A stretch of DNA of 60,077 nucleotides from DASZMX01 sp035551475 (GCA_035551475.1 DASZMX010000040.1:1-60077), one strand, 5' to 3'; numbered from the stretch's first letter, positions 44,167-53,214 are shown. The notes: generated by a model not told the origin, from the letters alone. Translations and numbers: made by a program.

Positions 44167-45093
44167 TCATTCGCGAAGTTGGCGGCCGGTCAATTGCAGA
44201 AAAACGTCATTTAAAGTCGGCCGCTTCAGCGAGACGTTGGCCAGGCGCACGGGCAGCGCCAGCAGTTCCTTCAGGCAGTCCGATGGATCGCGCGCGCCCA
44301 TGGCGGCGACGACCATCTGGCGGTCGGATTTTTGCAGAATGCGAAAACGCTGCTCGAAGCCCGGCCACGACGCGGGCGCGGCCTGGCTGAAATCCGCGTC
44401 CATGGTGAACACGAGGGATTCGCCCAGCCGTTCCTGTAATTGACTAAGCGAGCCCTCCGCCAGGACGCGTCCGTGGTCGATGATGCCGAGGCGCTGGCAC
44501 AGGCTCTCCGCTTCCTCAAGATAATGTGTCGTGTAGAGAATGGCCGCGCCGCTGTTCTTCAGGGCGATGATGAACTCCAGAATTTTCGCGCGCGCCTGCG
44601 GATCGATGCCCACAGTCGGCTCGTCCAGCAGCACCAGTTTGGGGCGGTGCATCAAGGCGCAGCCCAAATTGACGCGCCGCTTCATGCCGCCGGAATAATT
44701 CTTCAGCGCATCGTGGCCGCGGTCGCTGAGGGAAAGGGCCTCCAGCAATTCCGCGCTGCGAAGGCGGGCTTCGGCGGCGCTCAAGCCCGCGATGCGCCCC
44801 CAGAATTCCAGATTTTCGCCTCCGCTCAGTTCCTCATACAAAGCGAGATCTTGGGGCGTGACGCCCATCGTCATTTTGGCGGCTTTCGGATCGGAGGCGA
44901 AGGACTTTCCATTGACAAACACTTCCCCGGCATCGGGGCGCAGGAGGCCGCAGACCATGGAGATGGAAGTGGTTTTGCCGGCTCCGTTGGGCCCGAGCAA
45001 CCCGTAGATTTCACCGGGCGCTATGTGAAAGCTCACGCCATCCACCGCGCGCAGCGAGCCAAAACTCTTGGCCAACCCGGTGACTTTCAACAT
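44167..45093 (-). CDS. ABC transporter ATPase subunit
   Basis: A 308-residue ATPase. Walker A is GLLGPNGAGKTTSISM, the Q-loop MTMGVTPQDLALYEEL, the signature NYSGGMKRRVNLGCAL, Walker B KLVLLDEPTVGIDP and the switch His in ILYTTHYLEEAE. The roughly 80-residue C-terminal extension is usual in exporters of the CcmA/YbhF type. It powers the two permeases encoded directly downstream. The start is ATG 45093 (MLKVTGLAKSFGSLRAVDGV) or GTG 45099 two codons earlier. Nothing in the sequence names the cargo. Confidence 0.93.
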   Translation of the reverse strand: MLKVTGLAKSFGSLRAVDGVSFHIAPGEIYGLLGPNGAGKTTSISMVCGLLRPDAGEVFVNGKSFASDPKAAKMTMGVTPQDLALYEELSGGENLEFWGRIAGLSAAEARLRSAELLEALSLSDRGHDALKNYSGGMKRRVNLGCALMHRPKLVLLDEPTVGIDPQARAKILEFIIALKNSGAAILYTTHYLEEAESLCQRLGIIDHGRVLAEGSLSQLQERLGESLVFTMDADFSQAAPASWPGFEQRFRILQKSDRQMVVAAMGARDPSDCLKELLALPVRLANVSLKRPTLNDVFLQLTGRQLRE

Positions 45094-45148
45094 TTCCACG
45101 CCGCAATTCTAGATCACGGCGGCGGAGCGGCAAGAATTCTTTGACAGG

Positions 45149-46264
45149 CTAGGACGGTTTGGTTTCCCGCACCACTTCCTCGGGTCGTTTGTCCTCCCGC
45201 AAGCCGGAATAAACCGGCTGCCGCAGATGGCCGTCGCGCGTCCATTCATTGAAGACAACTTCGCAGACAAGTTTCGGCTGCAGCCAGGTGCAGCGCCTCA
45301 TTTCTGAAGCCGTCAGGCCGCCGCCGGCGGCGCGGGGTTCGGGCAAGTTCGCAAAGGGGCAATCCGACGCGGTCAGGCGGCGAAATTGCGCCTGCAACGA
45401 TTTCAGCAGCGCGCGGTCAAAGCCTGTTCCGACCTTGGAAGCAAACATCAATTTGCCCGAGCGATAATAGCCGACCAAAAGCGCGCCAAAATGCTCGCGC
45501 GACCCCTTGGGCTCGGTGTAACCGCCAATGACAAACTCCTGCTGTTGAATCACCTTGATTTTGATCCACGCGCCGCTCCGCCGGCCTGGTTCATAATGGG
45601 AATCCGGCTTTTTCCCCACCAGTCCTTCCAGCCCGCGCGCTCGGATTTGCTCCAGAAGTTTTTGTGGATCCCCCTTGAGGCCGGCGGAGAATCGGATGAG
45701 TTTGCCGTCTTCCGGCAGCGCCGCGGCCAATTTCTCCTTGCGCTCGTGCAAAGGGCAACCCGTCAGGTCCACTCCATCCAAACGCAAAGCGTCAAACACA
45801 TAGTAACAAATGGGCGGCGGCTTGACGCCGGGCAGGCGCGACATTTGCAGCAATTGAAACGACGATTTGCCGGACGATTCCAACGCGACAACCTCGCCGT
45901 CAATAATGGCGCGCTCGGCGCGCAGGCGTAGCAAGTCGCGGGCAATGTCCGCGAACCGGGCGGTCACGTCGTTGCCCAAACGTGAAAATAGTTTGACGTC
46001 GGTTCCTTCCTTAATTGCCAGGACGCGAATGCCGTCAAATTTAATTTCATAAACCCAGCCGTCGTCGCGCGGCAAATTAGGGCGCAACTGGCATTTCATC
46101 GGCTCGACAAAGGCCAGTTTTTTCCCGCGCGCCAGGGCGGCGGTGCGGTTGCTTTGCCTTTCGTCGGCGCGGTCCGTAGCGATTCGCCGGAGGCCCCCGG
46201 CGGCCTGTTCCCCGCGGCGCGCGCTTAAGGGCTTCGTGTCCTCGCTCCTTTTAAGCGTTCGCAT
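45149..46264 (-). CDS. ATP-dependent DNA ligase (LigD ligase-domain type)
   Basis: A 371-residue protein. VYEIKFDGIRVLAI has the adenylated Lys (about K75, KxDGxR motif I). DGEVVALESSGKSSFQLLQ, CYYVFDALRLDG, EGLVGKKPDSHYEPGRRSGA and WIKIKVIQQQEFVIGGY give the remaining nucleotidyltransferase motifs. An OB-fold C-terminus ends CEVVFNEWTRDGHLRQPVYS. The sequence is closest in style to the ligase part of LigD, the end-joining ligase, but polymerase and phosphoesterase domains are absent. No ku gene is in the window. The start 46264 (MRTLKRSEDT) avoids a long basic leader from ATG 46372 that would run into the divergent gene. It seals nicks or double-strand breaks with ATP. Confidence 0.9.
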   Translation of the reverse strand: MRTLKRSEDTKPLSARRGEQAAGGLRRIATDRADERQSNRTAALARGKKLAFVEPMKCQLRPNLPRDDGWVYEIKFDGIRVLAIKEGTDVKLFSRLGNDVTARFADIARDLLRLRAERAIIDGEVVALESSGKSSFQLLQMSRLPGVKPPPICYYVFDALRLDGVDLTGCPLHERKEKLAAALPEDGKLIRFSAGLKGDPQKLLEQIRARGLEGLVGKKPDSHYEPGRRSGAWIKIKVIQQQEFVIGGYTEPKGSREHFGALLVGYYRSGKLMFASKVGTGFDRALLKSLQAQFRRLTASDCPFANLPEPRAAGGGLTASEMRRCTWLQPKLVCEVVFNEWTRDGHLRQPVYSGLREDKRPEEVVRETKPS

Positions 46265-46401
46265 GCCCTTTAACCAACTCGATCCCCGGACACGGCGCAA
46301 GCGGGGTTGCCCTGTTTCGGAAAACCAAAAATCCCGCAGGCGGCCCAGCCGGACGCGCTTCCGCCTCGACATTGGTAGGAATCGTGCTATACACCCGGCG
46401 C

Positions 46402-47220
46402 GTGAGTCAGGGCGATCCCAGTGTTTTGCTGCTTATTCCGGCCTACAATGAGGAAAGCCGGATTGAGCCCGTGTTGCGGGAATATGCCGCTTATTTCCGC
46501 GCGCATTACGAGGGCAAATTTCAACTCGTCGTGATTCTTAACGGATGCCGCGACAACACCATTGGCGTCGTCAAGAAAGTCAGCGCGGATTTTCCGGAAA
46601 TCTCGGCCGTGGAATACGCCGCGCCCATTGGCAAAGGCGGCGCGTTGATCGAAGGGTTAAAACTCGCGCCCCGCGCCGATCTAATTGGGTATGTGGATGC
46701 CGATGGCGCGACTGGCCCGGCGGCGTTCGCGGATCTGATCCGGCATGCGGGCGAGGCGGACTGCATTGTGGGCTCGCGGTGGATTAAAGGAGCGGTGCTG
46801 CACCAGATTCAAAGCGGCCAACGGCGTTTTGCCAGCCGGGTGTTTCATTGGATCGTGCAATTGCTGTTCGGCATGAATATTCGGGACACGCAATGCGGGG
46901 CGAAATTGATTCGGCGCGAGGCGGTGGTGAAAATTCATCCGTCCCTCTGCATCGCCGATATGTCGTTTGACATTAATTTTCTATATTTGCTCAAGCGCGA
47001 AGGTTTTACAGTGTTGGAGCTGCCGACGGAATGGACGGACAAAGTGGGATCGAAAGTGGCGTTGGGGCGCACCTCCCTGACCATGCTGCTGTCGGTGATT
47101 CGGCTGCGCTGGATTTATTCGCCGTTTGCGCCGCTGCGAAAATTCGTCACGCCGCTGGAGAATTGGATTTACCGGAAGCTGCGAGCGCCGGCGCCAAACC
47201 CGGACCCGCCGGCGCCTTGA
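46402..47220 (+). CDS. Family 2 glycosyltransferase (ALG5/dolichyl-phosphate glucosyltransferase-like)
   Basis: A 272-residue GT-A enzyme. VLLLIPAYNEESRIEPVLRE is the N-terminal GT2 motif, LNGCRDNTIGVVKKV the ribose-binding loop, GKGGALIEGLKLAPRADLIG then YVDADGATG the metal-binding DxD, and GSRWIKGA with DTQCGAKLIRREAV the later ALG5/DPM-like signatures. Such enzymes put a sugar on polyprenyl phosphate at the cytoplasmic face. The start is GTG 46402; a TTG at 46372 is possible. The last 74 bp overlap the convergent flippase gene, so both C-termini share DNA. The pair may serve one glycan pathway. Confidence 0.88.
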   Translation: MSQGDPSVLLLIPAYNEESRIEPVLREYAAYFRAHYEGKFQLVVILNGCRDNTIGVVKKVSADFPEISAVEYAAPIGKGGALIEGLKLAPRADLIGYVDADGATGPAAFADLIRHAGEADCIVGSRWIKGAVLHQIQSGQRRFASRVFHWIVQLLFGMNIRDTQCGAKLIRREAVVKIHPSLCIADMSFDINFLYLLKREGFTVLELPTEWTDKVGSKVALGRTSLTMLLSVIRLRWIYSPFAPLRKFVTPLENWIYRKLRAPAPNPDPPAP

Positions 47221-48484
47221 TCACCGGGCCGCGGCAAAACCAGGCCGCCACCGCGCACAGCGCCAGACACGATAGACCGAGCGTTTGAATGATGCGAATA
47301 AACGCGTTAAACGGGGGCATCGCCACCAGGTGGGGAGCTTGCAGGCAAAGCGCTGCGGTGTAGGCAATCGGCGTCAGCGCCATCCAATAGGCGGCCTCGA
47401 AACGCGAGCGGGCGAGAACGTTCTGCACCAGGACATTCGCGGCCGTCAGGGGCAAAAGAGCCCAGGCAAACCACGGCACCAGCGGGGCGGCGGCGAGCAT
47501 CTCCGGGTTTTTGAAATACATCAGGCGCAACGGCAACTTTGGAAATAGCGTGCAGCCCACTGCCGCCACGCAGCCAAAGAGCGCCGTCGCCGCCAGGGTC
47601 ATTTTCATGCCGTCGGTGGCCTGCGACTGCGCCACGGCGCGCACAATGCGCGGGAACATGACGGTGGTGACGGGCGCGATGAATTGGATGATGGCAAACC
47701 CGGTCAGCATGGCGCCGCCGTACAAGGCGGTTTGGCGGGTGTTCGTGAAGAGGCTTTGCACGAACACCATGTCAATGCTTGACATCAAAAGGACGGTGCC
47801 GAGCCCCAAGGTCAACGGCAGCGCGCCATGACTCCAACTGCGCCAGTTGAAGACGGCGCCGCGATGCTGCGTCCAGATTTCACGCGTCATCCAGGCGCCG
47901 GCGAGCAGGGCGGCGGACTGGCCGAACAGCGCCGCGCCCATGGCGGAAGCGGCTTTGCCGCCGAGGAATTCCACGGCCACGAGCGTGACGGTGAAGCGTC
48001 CGACGCCGTCCAGAATTTGCACCCAGCCCAGGCCGTTGAAATGATGTTTTCCCTGCAACAATCCGCGCACCACCGGGCCCCACAGCGAAGTCAGGCCGAC
48101 CGCCAGTGTCAAACACACCGCCGCCGGGTTGCTCACCTTGAGCAGGCGCGAAAGGAAGGGGAGCGACGCGAGCGCGGCCACCGCCACGACCAGCCAGATG
48201 AGAAGCGTCCATTGGAAAATCGCGCGGGCGGTAGCGGAGAGTTGCCGCTCTTTTTCCTCGCTCGTGGCGGCTGCGGCTTGCTGCGCAAAGACCGTTTGCA
48301 GCGCGGCGGCGGGAATGCCCAGGATGATGAGCAGGCGGAGCAGGGCGACGAACGTCGAATAATCCTCCGGCCCCATGTTGCGGGCCACGCTGTGCACCAG
48401 CGTCATGAACACGCCGCCCGCAAAGGTGGCGACCACCATCCAGCCGCTTTGCCGGAAAAAGGCGTTTTTACCCTCGGCGCTCAT
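47147..48484 (-). CDS. Polysaccharide flippase-like membrane protein (MOP superfamily)
   Basis: A 445-residue protein with about 12 hydrophobic helices. SGWMVVATFAGGVFMTLVHS, ARNMGPEDYSTFVALLRLL (a GPEDYGxF-type motif of flippases) and LPLTLGLGTVLLMSSIDMVF are typical of Wzx/RfbX-like or MurJ-like transporters. It probably flips a lipid-linked sugar or glycan. Its start overlaps the stop... of the upstream M20 gene by 4 nt (ATGA at 48481-48484), an unusual pairing of a flippase with a peptidase-family enzyme. Its 3' end runs 74 bp into the convergent glycosyltransferase gene. Confidence 0.82.
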   Translation of the reverse strand: MSAEGKNAFFRQSGWMVVATFAGGVFMTLVHSVARNMGPEDYSTFVALLRLLIILGIPAAALQTVFAQQAAAATSEEKERQLSATARAIFQWTLLIWLVVAVAALASLPFLSRLLKVSNPAAVCLTLAVGLTSLWGPVVRGLLQGKHHFNGLGWVQILDGVGRFTVTLVAVEFLGGKAASAMGAALFGQSAALLAGAWMTREIWTQHRGAVFNWRSWSHGALPLTLGLGTVLLMSSIDMVFVQSLFTNTRQTALYGGAMLTGFAIIQFIAPVTTVMFPRIVRAVAQSQATDGMKMTLAATALFGCVAAVGCTLFPKLPLRLMYFKNPEMLAAAPLVPWFAWALLPLTAANVLVQNVLARSRFEAAYWMALTPIAYTAALCLQAPHLVAMPPFNAFIRIIQTLGLSCLALCAVAAWFCRGPVIKAPAGPGLAPALAASGKSNSPAA

Positions 48485-49605
48485 GGCAGTTCGCGCATAA
48501 ATCGAGTGAGGAGACCGGCCGCCTTGTCAAGTGAACGCAGGCTGATCCATTCGTCCGCCGTATGGGCCTGCGCAATGTCGCCCGGCCCAAAAACCACGCT
48601 GGGAATGCCGCTTTCCGCCAAAACGGAGGCATCGCAAAAAAACGTGACGCCCGCCGGTTTCTTCTGCCCGGCCAAACGGGAAAATTGCCGCACCCAAGGC
48701 AGGGCGGGGTCGGTTTCCAAGGCTCCAAAAGCGCTGCTTTGCAGAGCGGAAATTTCTGCGCGCAGACCGCGATGCTTAAGGAAAGCGGCCAGTTCGGCGC
48801 GAACGCGGCGCTCTGTTTCGCCGGGCAACGTCCGGCGGTCGATGGTGGCGTTGCATACGTCAGGAACAATATTGGGCTGCGTGCCGCCGCGGATGGAGCC
48901 GACGTTGATGGTGCCGTGACCGAGCAGGGGATGGGGCCGCGTTTTGCGGAGGGTCGCAGCGTAGTCCGTTTCGACGGCGTCCACGATTCTCGCCATTTCA
49001 TGCACGGCATTGCGGCCGCGTTCGGGGCAGGAGCCGTGGGCGGATTGGCCGCGGGTTTTCAGCTTCAGCCAGACGGCGCCTTTGTGCGAGGTGACAACTT
49101 GCAGCCGCGTGGGTTCGCCAACGATCGCCAAGTCCGCCTGCCAGCCGGCGCGCACCAGGGCGTCCGCGCCCGCGTGCCCCACTTCTTCGTCCACTAAACC
49201 GGCAAAAACGATTTCGGTTTCCTCGGGGCGCTTTCCGTTCTTGGCCACAGAGAGCAAGGCTCCGAGCATCGCGGCGACGGAGCCTTTGGTGTCACAGGCG
49301 CCGCGCCCGTAAAGGCGTCCGCCTGCGACGCGGGGGCGAAACTGCTCGTCGTCTCCCGCAACCGTGTCCAAATGGGGCGCCAGCAAGAGGCGGCGGCGCA
49401 CGGGGCCGCGTGGCGCAAGCCTGACAATTAAATTGGGCCGTCCCGGGAGGACGTCTTGAAAGGCCACGTCCAGGCCGCCCTGCGCCGCGGTGGCGGCGAG
49501 GAATTCGGCCACACTTTTTTCGCCGGCGCAGGCATGGCCGGCAGGCAAAAGCGCGGGGTTGACGCTGGGGAGGGCGACCAGTTCGCGCAGAAGTTTTTGT
49601 GTCAT
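48481..49605 (-). CDS. M20 family deacetylase/peptidase (ArgE/DapE-like)
   Basis: A 374-residue metalloenzyme. LLAPHLDTVAGDD holds the first His and Asp ligands, YGRGACDTKGSVAAML the bridging Asp, AGLVDEEVGHAGADALV the catalytic Glu pair, AIVGEPTRLQV the next acidic ligand and AQAHTADEWIS the last His. The lid domain (about residues 180-290) contains SAHGSCPERGRNAV and GTINVGSIRGGTQPNIVPD. This fits acetylornithine deacetylase or succinyl-diaminopimelate desuccinylase; which one cannot be decided by eye, and a less specific peptidase is possible. It is cotranscribed with the flippase gene through an ATGA overlap. Confidence 0.88.
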   Translation of the reverse strand: MTQKLLRELVALPSVNPALLPAGHACAGEKSVAEFLAATAAQGGLDVAFQDVLPGRPNLIVRLAPRGPVRRRLLLAPHLDTVAGDDEQFRPRVAGGRLYGRGACDTKGSVAAMLGALLSVAKNGKRPEETEIVFAGLVDEEVGHAGADALVRAGWQADLAIVGEPTRLQVVTSHKGAVWLKLKTRGQSAHGSCPERGRNAVHEMARIVDAVETDYAATLRKTRPHPLLGHGTINVGSIRGGTQPNIVPDVCNATIDRRTLPGETERRVRAELAAFLKHRGLRAEISALQSSAFGALETDPALPWVRQFSRLAGQKKPAGVTFFCDASVLAESGIPSVVFGPGDIAQAHTADEWISLRSLDKAAGLLTRFMRELP

Positions 49606-49685
49606 GGCCGTGGCTTCAAGGCGCCAAATGATGCGCCGCGCGGTTTTAACTTTAAATCTAAATTTTCCACGCTTAAAGTCGAACC

Positions 49686-50594
49686 GTGCAAAACGAACCG
49701 CTATTGCAATTGGAATTACCGGGCGTCAAGAAGCTCAAGAGCGGCAAAGTGCGGGAAGTTTTTGACCTGGGCGACACCTTGCTGTTTGTGGCTTCCGACC
49801 GCATCTCGGCGTTTGACTGCGTCATGCCCAACGGCATTCCGCGCAAAGGCGAAGTCCTCACGCAGCTTTCGTATTTCTGGTTCGAGCAGACCAAGTGGAT
49901 CGCGCCGAATCATCTCGCTTCCCAGGCGGGCGATCCGTTGCCGGCGGCGCTTCAGCCTTGGGCCGCCTCCCTGAATGGCCGGAGCATGGTGGTCAAGAAA
50001 ACGAAACCGCTCGCCATCGAATGCGTCGTGCGCGGCTATCTCTCCGGCTCCGGCTGGAAGGATTATCAAAAGACCGGGCATGTCTGCGGCATCAAGCTTC
50101 CGTCCGGCCTGGACAATTCCTCGCAGTTGCCCGCGCCGCTCTTCACGCCGGCCACCAAGGCGGAAACCGGCCACGACGAAAATATTTCCTTTGAAATCGC
50201 GTGCGACATCACGGGCCGGGAAATCGCCGAAAAAGCGCGGGACTTGAGCCTCAAGCTCTACACGTTTGCGGCGGAGCACGCCCTGAAGCGCGGCATCATC
50301 ATCGCCGACACCAAGTTTGAGTTCGGCGTGCTGGATGGCCAGTTAATTTTGATTGACGAGGCTTTGACGCCGGATTCCTCCCGCTTTTGGCCCGCCGACC
50401 AATATCAACCCGGCCGCAACCAACCGAGCTTCGACAAGCAATTTGTGCGGGACTACCTGGAAACGCTCACTTGGGACAAGGAGCCGCCGGCCCCGGCGCT
50501 GCCCGCGGATGTGGTGGCCAAAACCACGGAAAAATACCTCGACGCCTACGCGCGCCTGACCGGGAAAGACCTCCGCCGCAGCTCCGATTCTTAA
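49686..50594 (+). CDS. purC: Phosphoribosylaminoimidazole-succinocarboxamide synthase
   Basis: A 302-residue protein, the long bacterial/yeast-type SAICAR synthetase. GVKKLKSGKVREVFDLGDTL, VASDRISAFDCVMPNGIP, ECVVRGYLSGSGWKDYQKTG, KAETGHDENISFE and LIDEALTPDSSRFWPADQY are the family's signature segments covering the ATP and CAIR sites. It couples CAIR with aspartate in purine synthesis. The start is GTG at 49686. Its stop TAA overlaps the TAA of the convergent response-regulator gene in a shared TTAA (50591-50594). Confidence 0.97.
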   Translation: MQNEPLLQLELPGVKKLKSGKVREVFDLGDTLLFVASDRISAFDCVMPNGIPRKGEVLTQLSYFWFEQTKWIAPNHLASQAGDPLPAALQPWAASLNGRSMVVKKTKPLAIECVVRGYLSGSGWKDYQKTGHVCGIKLPSGLDNSSQLPAPLFTPATKAETGHDENISFEIACDITGREIAEKARDLSLKLYTFAAEHALKRGIIIADTKFEFGVLDGQLILIDEALTPDSSRFWPADQYQPGRNQPSFDKQFVRDYLETLTWDKEPPAPALPADVVAKTTEKYLDAYARLTGKDLRRSSDS

Positions 50595-51223
50595 GTTTTC
50601 GCCGCCTTGTGTGTGTGCTGGGTGCCGCCAATGGAGGCGGCGCAGGTGGGGCAGACGCCGTGGGAAAATTCGATGTCGGAGTGCGAGCGCAGATATTGGT
50701 CCACCGTCATCCAGTAGCCTTCGTCGCTTCGGACTTTTTTGCACCAGGCGCAAATGGGCAGCATGCCTTGCAGCGTCTTGATGTCCGCCAGCGCCGTCTG
50801 GAGTTTGGTGATCAGCTCTTCCCGCTCCCGCTCCGCGCGATGCTTGTAAAGGGCGATTTCAATGGCGATGCGAAGCGACCGGTCTTCAAATGGCTTCAGC
50901 ACGTAGCCAAAGGGGTCGGTGCTGCGGGCTTTGCCCATGGTGGCGTCGTCGGAATTCGCCGTCAGGAAAACGACCGGCAACCGTAAGGATTCGCGGATGA
51001 TCTTGGCTGCTTCCGTTCCGTCCATGGGGCCGCTGAGAATGATGTCCATCAGGACCAGGTCCGGCTTGGCGGCTTGCGCCAGCGTGACGGCTTCCTCCCC
51101 GGAATGGGTGACGCCCACGACTTCGTAGCCGAAATTGTTGAGATGATCCTGAATGTCGGCGGCGACGATGGCTTCGTCTTCCACCACGAGGATCCTGGGG
51201 GCAGGGGCGGGAGCTTCACTCAT
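50591..51223 (-). CDS. Response regulator with C-terminal four-cysteine motif
   Basis: A 210-residue protein. The receiver domain (about 10-125) has the acidic pair in VVEDEAI, phospho-acceptor D60 in LVLMDIIL, T88 in VVFLTAN and K110 in YVLKPF. A helical linker (KHRAEREREELITKLQTAL) leads to a short output domain with C158-x2-C161 (ICAWCKK) and C191-x2-C194 (VCPTCAA), probably a zinc-ribbon-like knot. There is no DNA-binding helix-turn-helix. It is coupled to the upstream PAS kinase by a 4-nt overlap (ATGA), so the two should form one signalling pair. The output function is unknown. Confidence 0.88.
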   Translation of the reverse strand: MSEAPAPAPRILVVEDEAIVAADIQDHLNNFGYEVVGVTHSGEEAVTLAQAAKPDLVLMDIILSGPMDGTEAAKIIRESLRLPVVFLTANSDDATMGKARSTDPFGYVLKPFEDRSLRIAIEIALYKHRAEREREELITKLQTALADIKTLQGMLPICAWCKKVRSDEGYWMTVDQYLRSHSDIEFSHGVCPTCAASIGGTQHTHKAAKT

Positions 51224-53214
51224 GCGGCGGCAGGCGGTGTGGGGACAGCCGCGTTGTCCTGGAATGTCAAGACGAATTCTGCGCCGGTGGAATTCGTCCA
51301 CGCGATGCGCCCTTTGATTTGGTCAGTCAAGATTTTCACCAGCCGCAGTCCTAACGAAGTGCTTTTCTCCAACGCGAATCCAGGCGGCAGACCACAGCCG
51401 TCATCGGCGATCACTAATTGCACTTGGCGCAGATCATGGCTTTTTAGGGCGATTCGGACAAGTCCCTTTTCGCGGCCGGCAAAGGCGTGTTTCAGGCAAT
51501 TCGTGAGAATTTCATTGGCGATCAAGCCCACGGGAATGGCCAGGTCCATGGACAAATCGAGCGGCTCCAGGTCAAATTGATGGCGGAGCGTCAGCTCTTT
51601 GTGCGTTTGGGAGCGGAGCAGCATGCCGGCGAGACTTTGGAGGTAGGCCTTGAAATCGATCCGGGCGAGGCTCTTGGATTGATAGAGCATCTCGTGAATC
51701 AGCGCCATGGTGCGAATCCGACCCTGGCAATCCTTGAAGACCTCCTGCAGCGCGACATCCTTGATGTAATGGCCTTGCAGGCGGAGGATGCTGGAGATGA
51801 TCTGCATGTTATTCTTGACGCGGTGATGAATCTCCCGCAGCAAGGCCTCCTTCTCGCGCAGCGAGGCGGCGACCAACTCCTCGCTTTTCTTGCGCTCGGT
51901 GATGTCATGAAACACGGAGACCACGCCGCGCACGGCGCCAGTGGCGTCAAGCATCGGACGGGCGTTGGCGCTCAGGAGCGCGCCCTCTCTCCGCCGGGCA
52001 GGCCGCGCAAAAATTTCGGTCGGCTCGGTCTTTTCGCCGCGCAGGGCGCGGGTCATCGGCAATTCGTCCGGCGGAAAAGGCGTGGTGTGATCCGCGCGAA
52101 ATAACCCGCTGGCCGCGGCGGCGGTGAGCAGGGCGCCGGCGCGCAATTCGTCGCCCAATAAACGTTCGGCGGCGGCGTTAAAATGAGTCAAGCGGCCCGC
52201 GGCGTCGGTCACCGTCACGCCTTCGGCCATGTTGTGAAAAACCGCTTCCAGCAATTGCGCCTGGGAGCGCGCCCGCACTTCGGCCTTGGTCAATTGCGTG
52301 GTGCGCTCATCCACGCGCTCCTCCAATTCCTCGTTCAAGGTGCGCAGCGCGTTCATCGCCTGTTTGCGTTCCGTGATGTCGCGGGCGATTTTCGCCGCCC
52401 CGACCACGCGTCCCTCCGCGTCGCGCATCGGGGAAACCGTAACGGACACGTCAATGAGAAGTCCGTTTTTGGCCAGGCGCACAGTCTCAAAATGATCGAC
52501 CCACAAGCCTTCTCGCACGCGCTTGAGGATGTCGATCTCCTCCGCGGCGCGATCCGGCGGAAACAGCAGGCCGATGGGCTGGCCGACCATTTCCTCGGCG
52601 GTGTAGCCGAAGAGGCGCGTCGCCCCGGGATTCCAACTGGTCACGATGCCTTCGAGAGTCTTGCTGATGATGGCGTCGTCGGAGGACTGCACGATAGCGG
52701 CCAGGCGTTGCAGGTTTTGCTGGTTTTCGCGGCGTTCGGTGACGTCGGAGATGGAAGCCATCGCATAGACGCCGGCTTCGGAGCGCAGCACCGTCAGATC
52801 GATTTCCAAAAGAATCTCCCGCCCATCCTTGCGCAATCCCGGAAGGTCGCGACCGCGTCCCATGCGCCGCGGGGAATGCTCGGCGGCGAAGGCTTCGCGG
52901 AATAGCTTGTGATGCGCCCGGTGGCGCGCGGGAATGAGCACCTCCAAATCCTGGCCGACCAATTCCTCGAACGTGTAGCCGAAGATGGCGCAAGCCTGGT
53001 CGTTGACGAGCGTGATGGCGCCTTGCTGGTTGACCATGACGACGCCTACCGGCGCCGCTTCCACGATCAGCCGAAAATATTCCCAACTGCGCCGCAACTC
53101 GCCTTCCACCTCGGTGCGCCGCCCGATTTCCTCCTGCAACGCTTTGTTGGCTTGGTGCAGCTCCGCCGTCCGCGCCTCCACCAATGCTTCCAGCGATGTT
53201 TTTTTGGCGGGCAT
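51220..53214 (-). CDS. Multi-PAS sensor histidine kinase (HisKA_2 type), soluble
   Basis: A 664-residue protein without membrane helices. An N-terminal coiled coil (about 5-45) is followed by three PAS domains at about 45-160 (RLIVEAAPVGVVMVNQQGA), 168-285 (IVQSSDDAIISKTLEG) and 320-440 (AVFHNMAEGVTVTDAAG). The HisKA_2 motif LLREIHHRVKNNMQIISS places the phosphoacceptor His at 463/464. A HATPase domain follows (VGLIANEILTNCLKHAF, ADDGCGLPPGF, SLGLRLVKILTDQ). The start is ATG 53214, one base inside the metG stop (TAATG); a longer frame upstream would overlap metG. It signals to the adjacent response regulator. The signal sensed is unknown. Confidence 0.92.
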   Translation of the reverse strand: MPAKKTSLEALVEARTAELHQANKALQEEIGRRTEVEGELRRSWEYFRLIVEAAPVGVVMVNQQGAITLVNDQACAIFGYTFEELVGQDLEVLIPARHRAHHKLFREAFAAEHSPRRMGRGRDLPGLRKDGREILLEIDLTVLRSEAGVYAMASISDVTERRENQQNLQRLAAIVQSSDDAIISKTLEGIVTSWNPGATRLFGYTAEEMVGQPIGLLFPPDRAAEEIDILKRVREGLWVDHFETVRLAKNGLLIDVSVTVSPMRDAEGRVVGAAKIARDITERKQAMNALRTLNEELEERVDERTTQLTKAEVRARSQAQLLEAVFHNMAEGVTVTDAAGRLTHFNAAAERLLGDELRAGALLTAAAASGLFRADHTTPFPPDELPMTRALRGEKTEPTEIFARPARRREGALLSANARPMLDATGAVRGVVSVFHDITERKKSEELVAASLREKEALLREIHHRVKNNMQIISSILRLQGHYIKDVALQEVFKDCQGRIRTMALIHEMLYQSKSLARIDFKAYLQSLAGMLLRSQTHKELTLRHQFDLEPLDLSMDLAIPVGLIANEILTNCLKHAFAGREKGLVRIALKSHDLRQVQLVIADDGCGLPPGFALEKSTSLGLRLVKILTDQIKGRIAWTNSTGAEFVLTFQDNAAVPTPPAAA

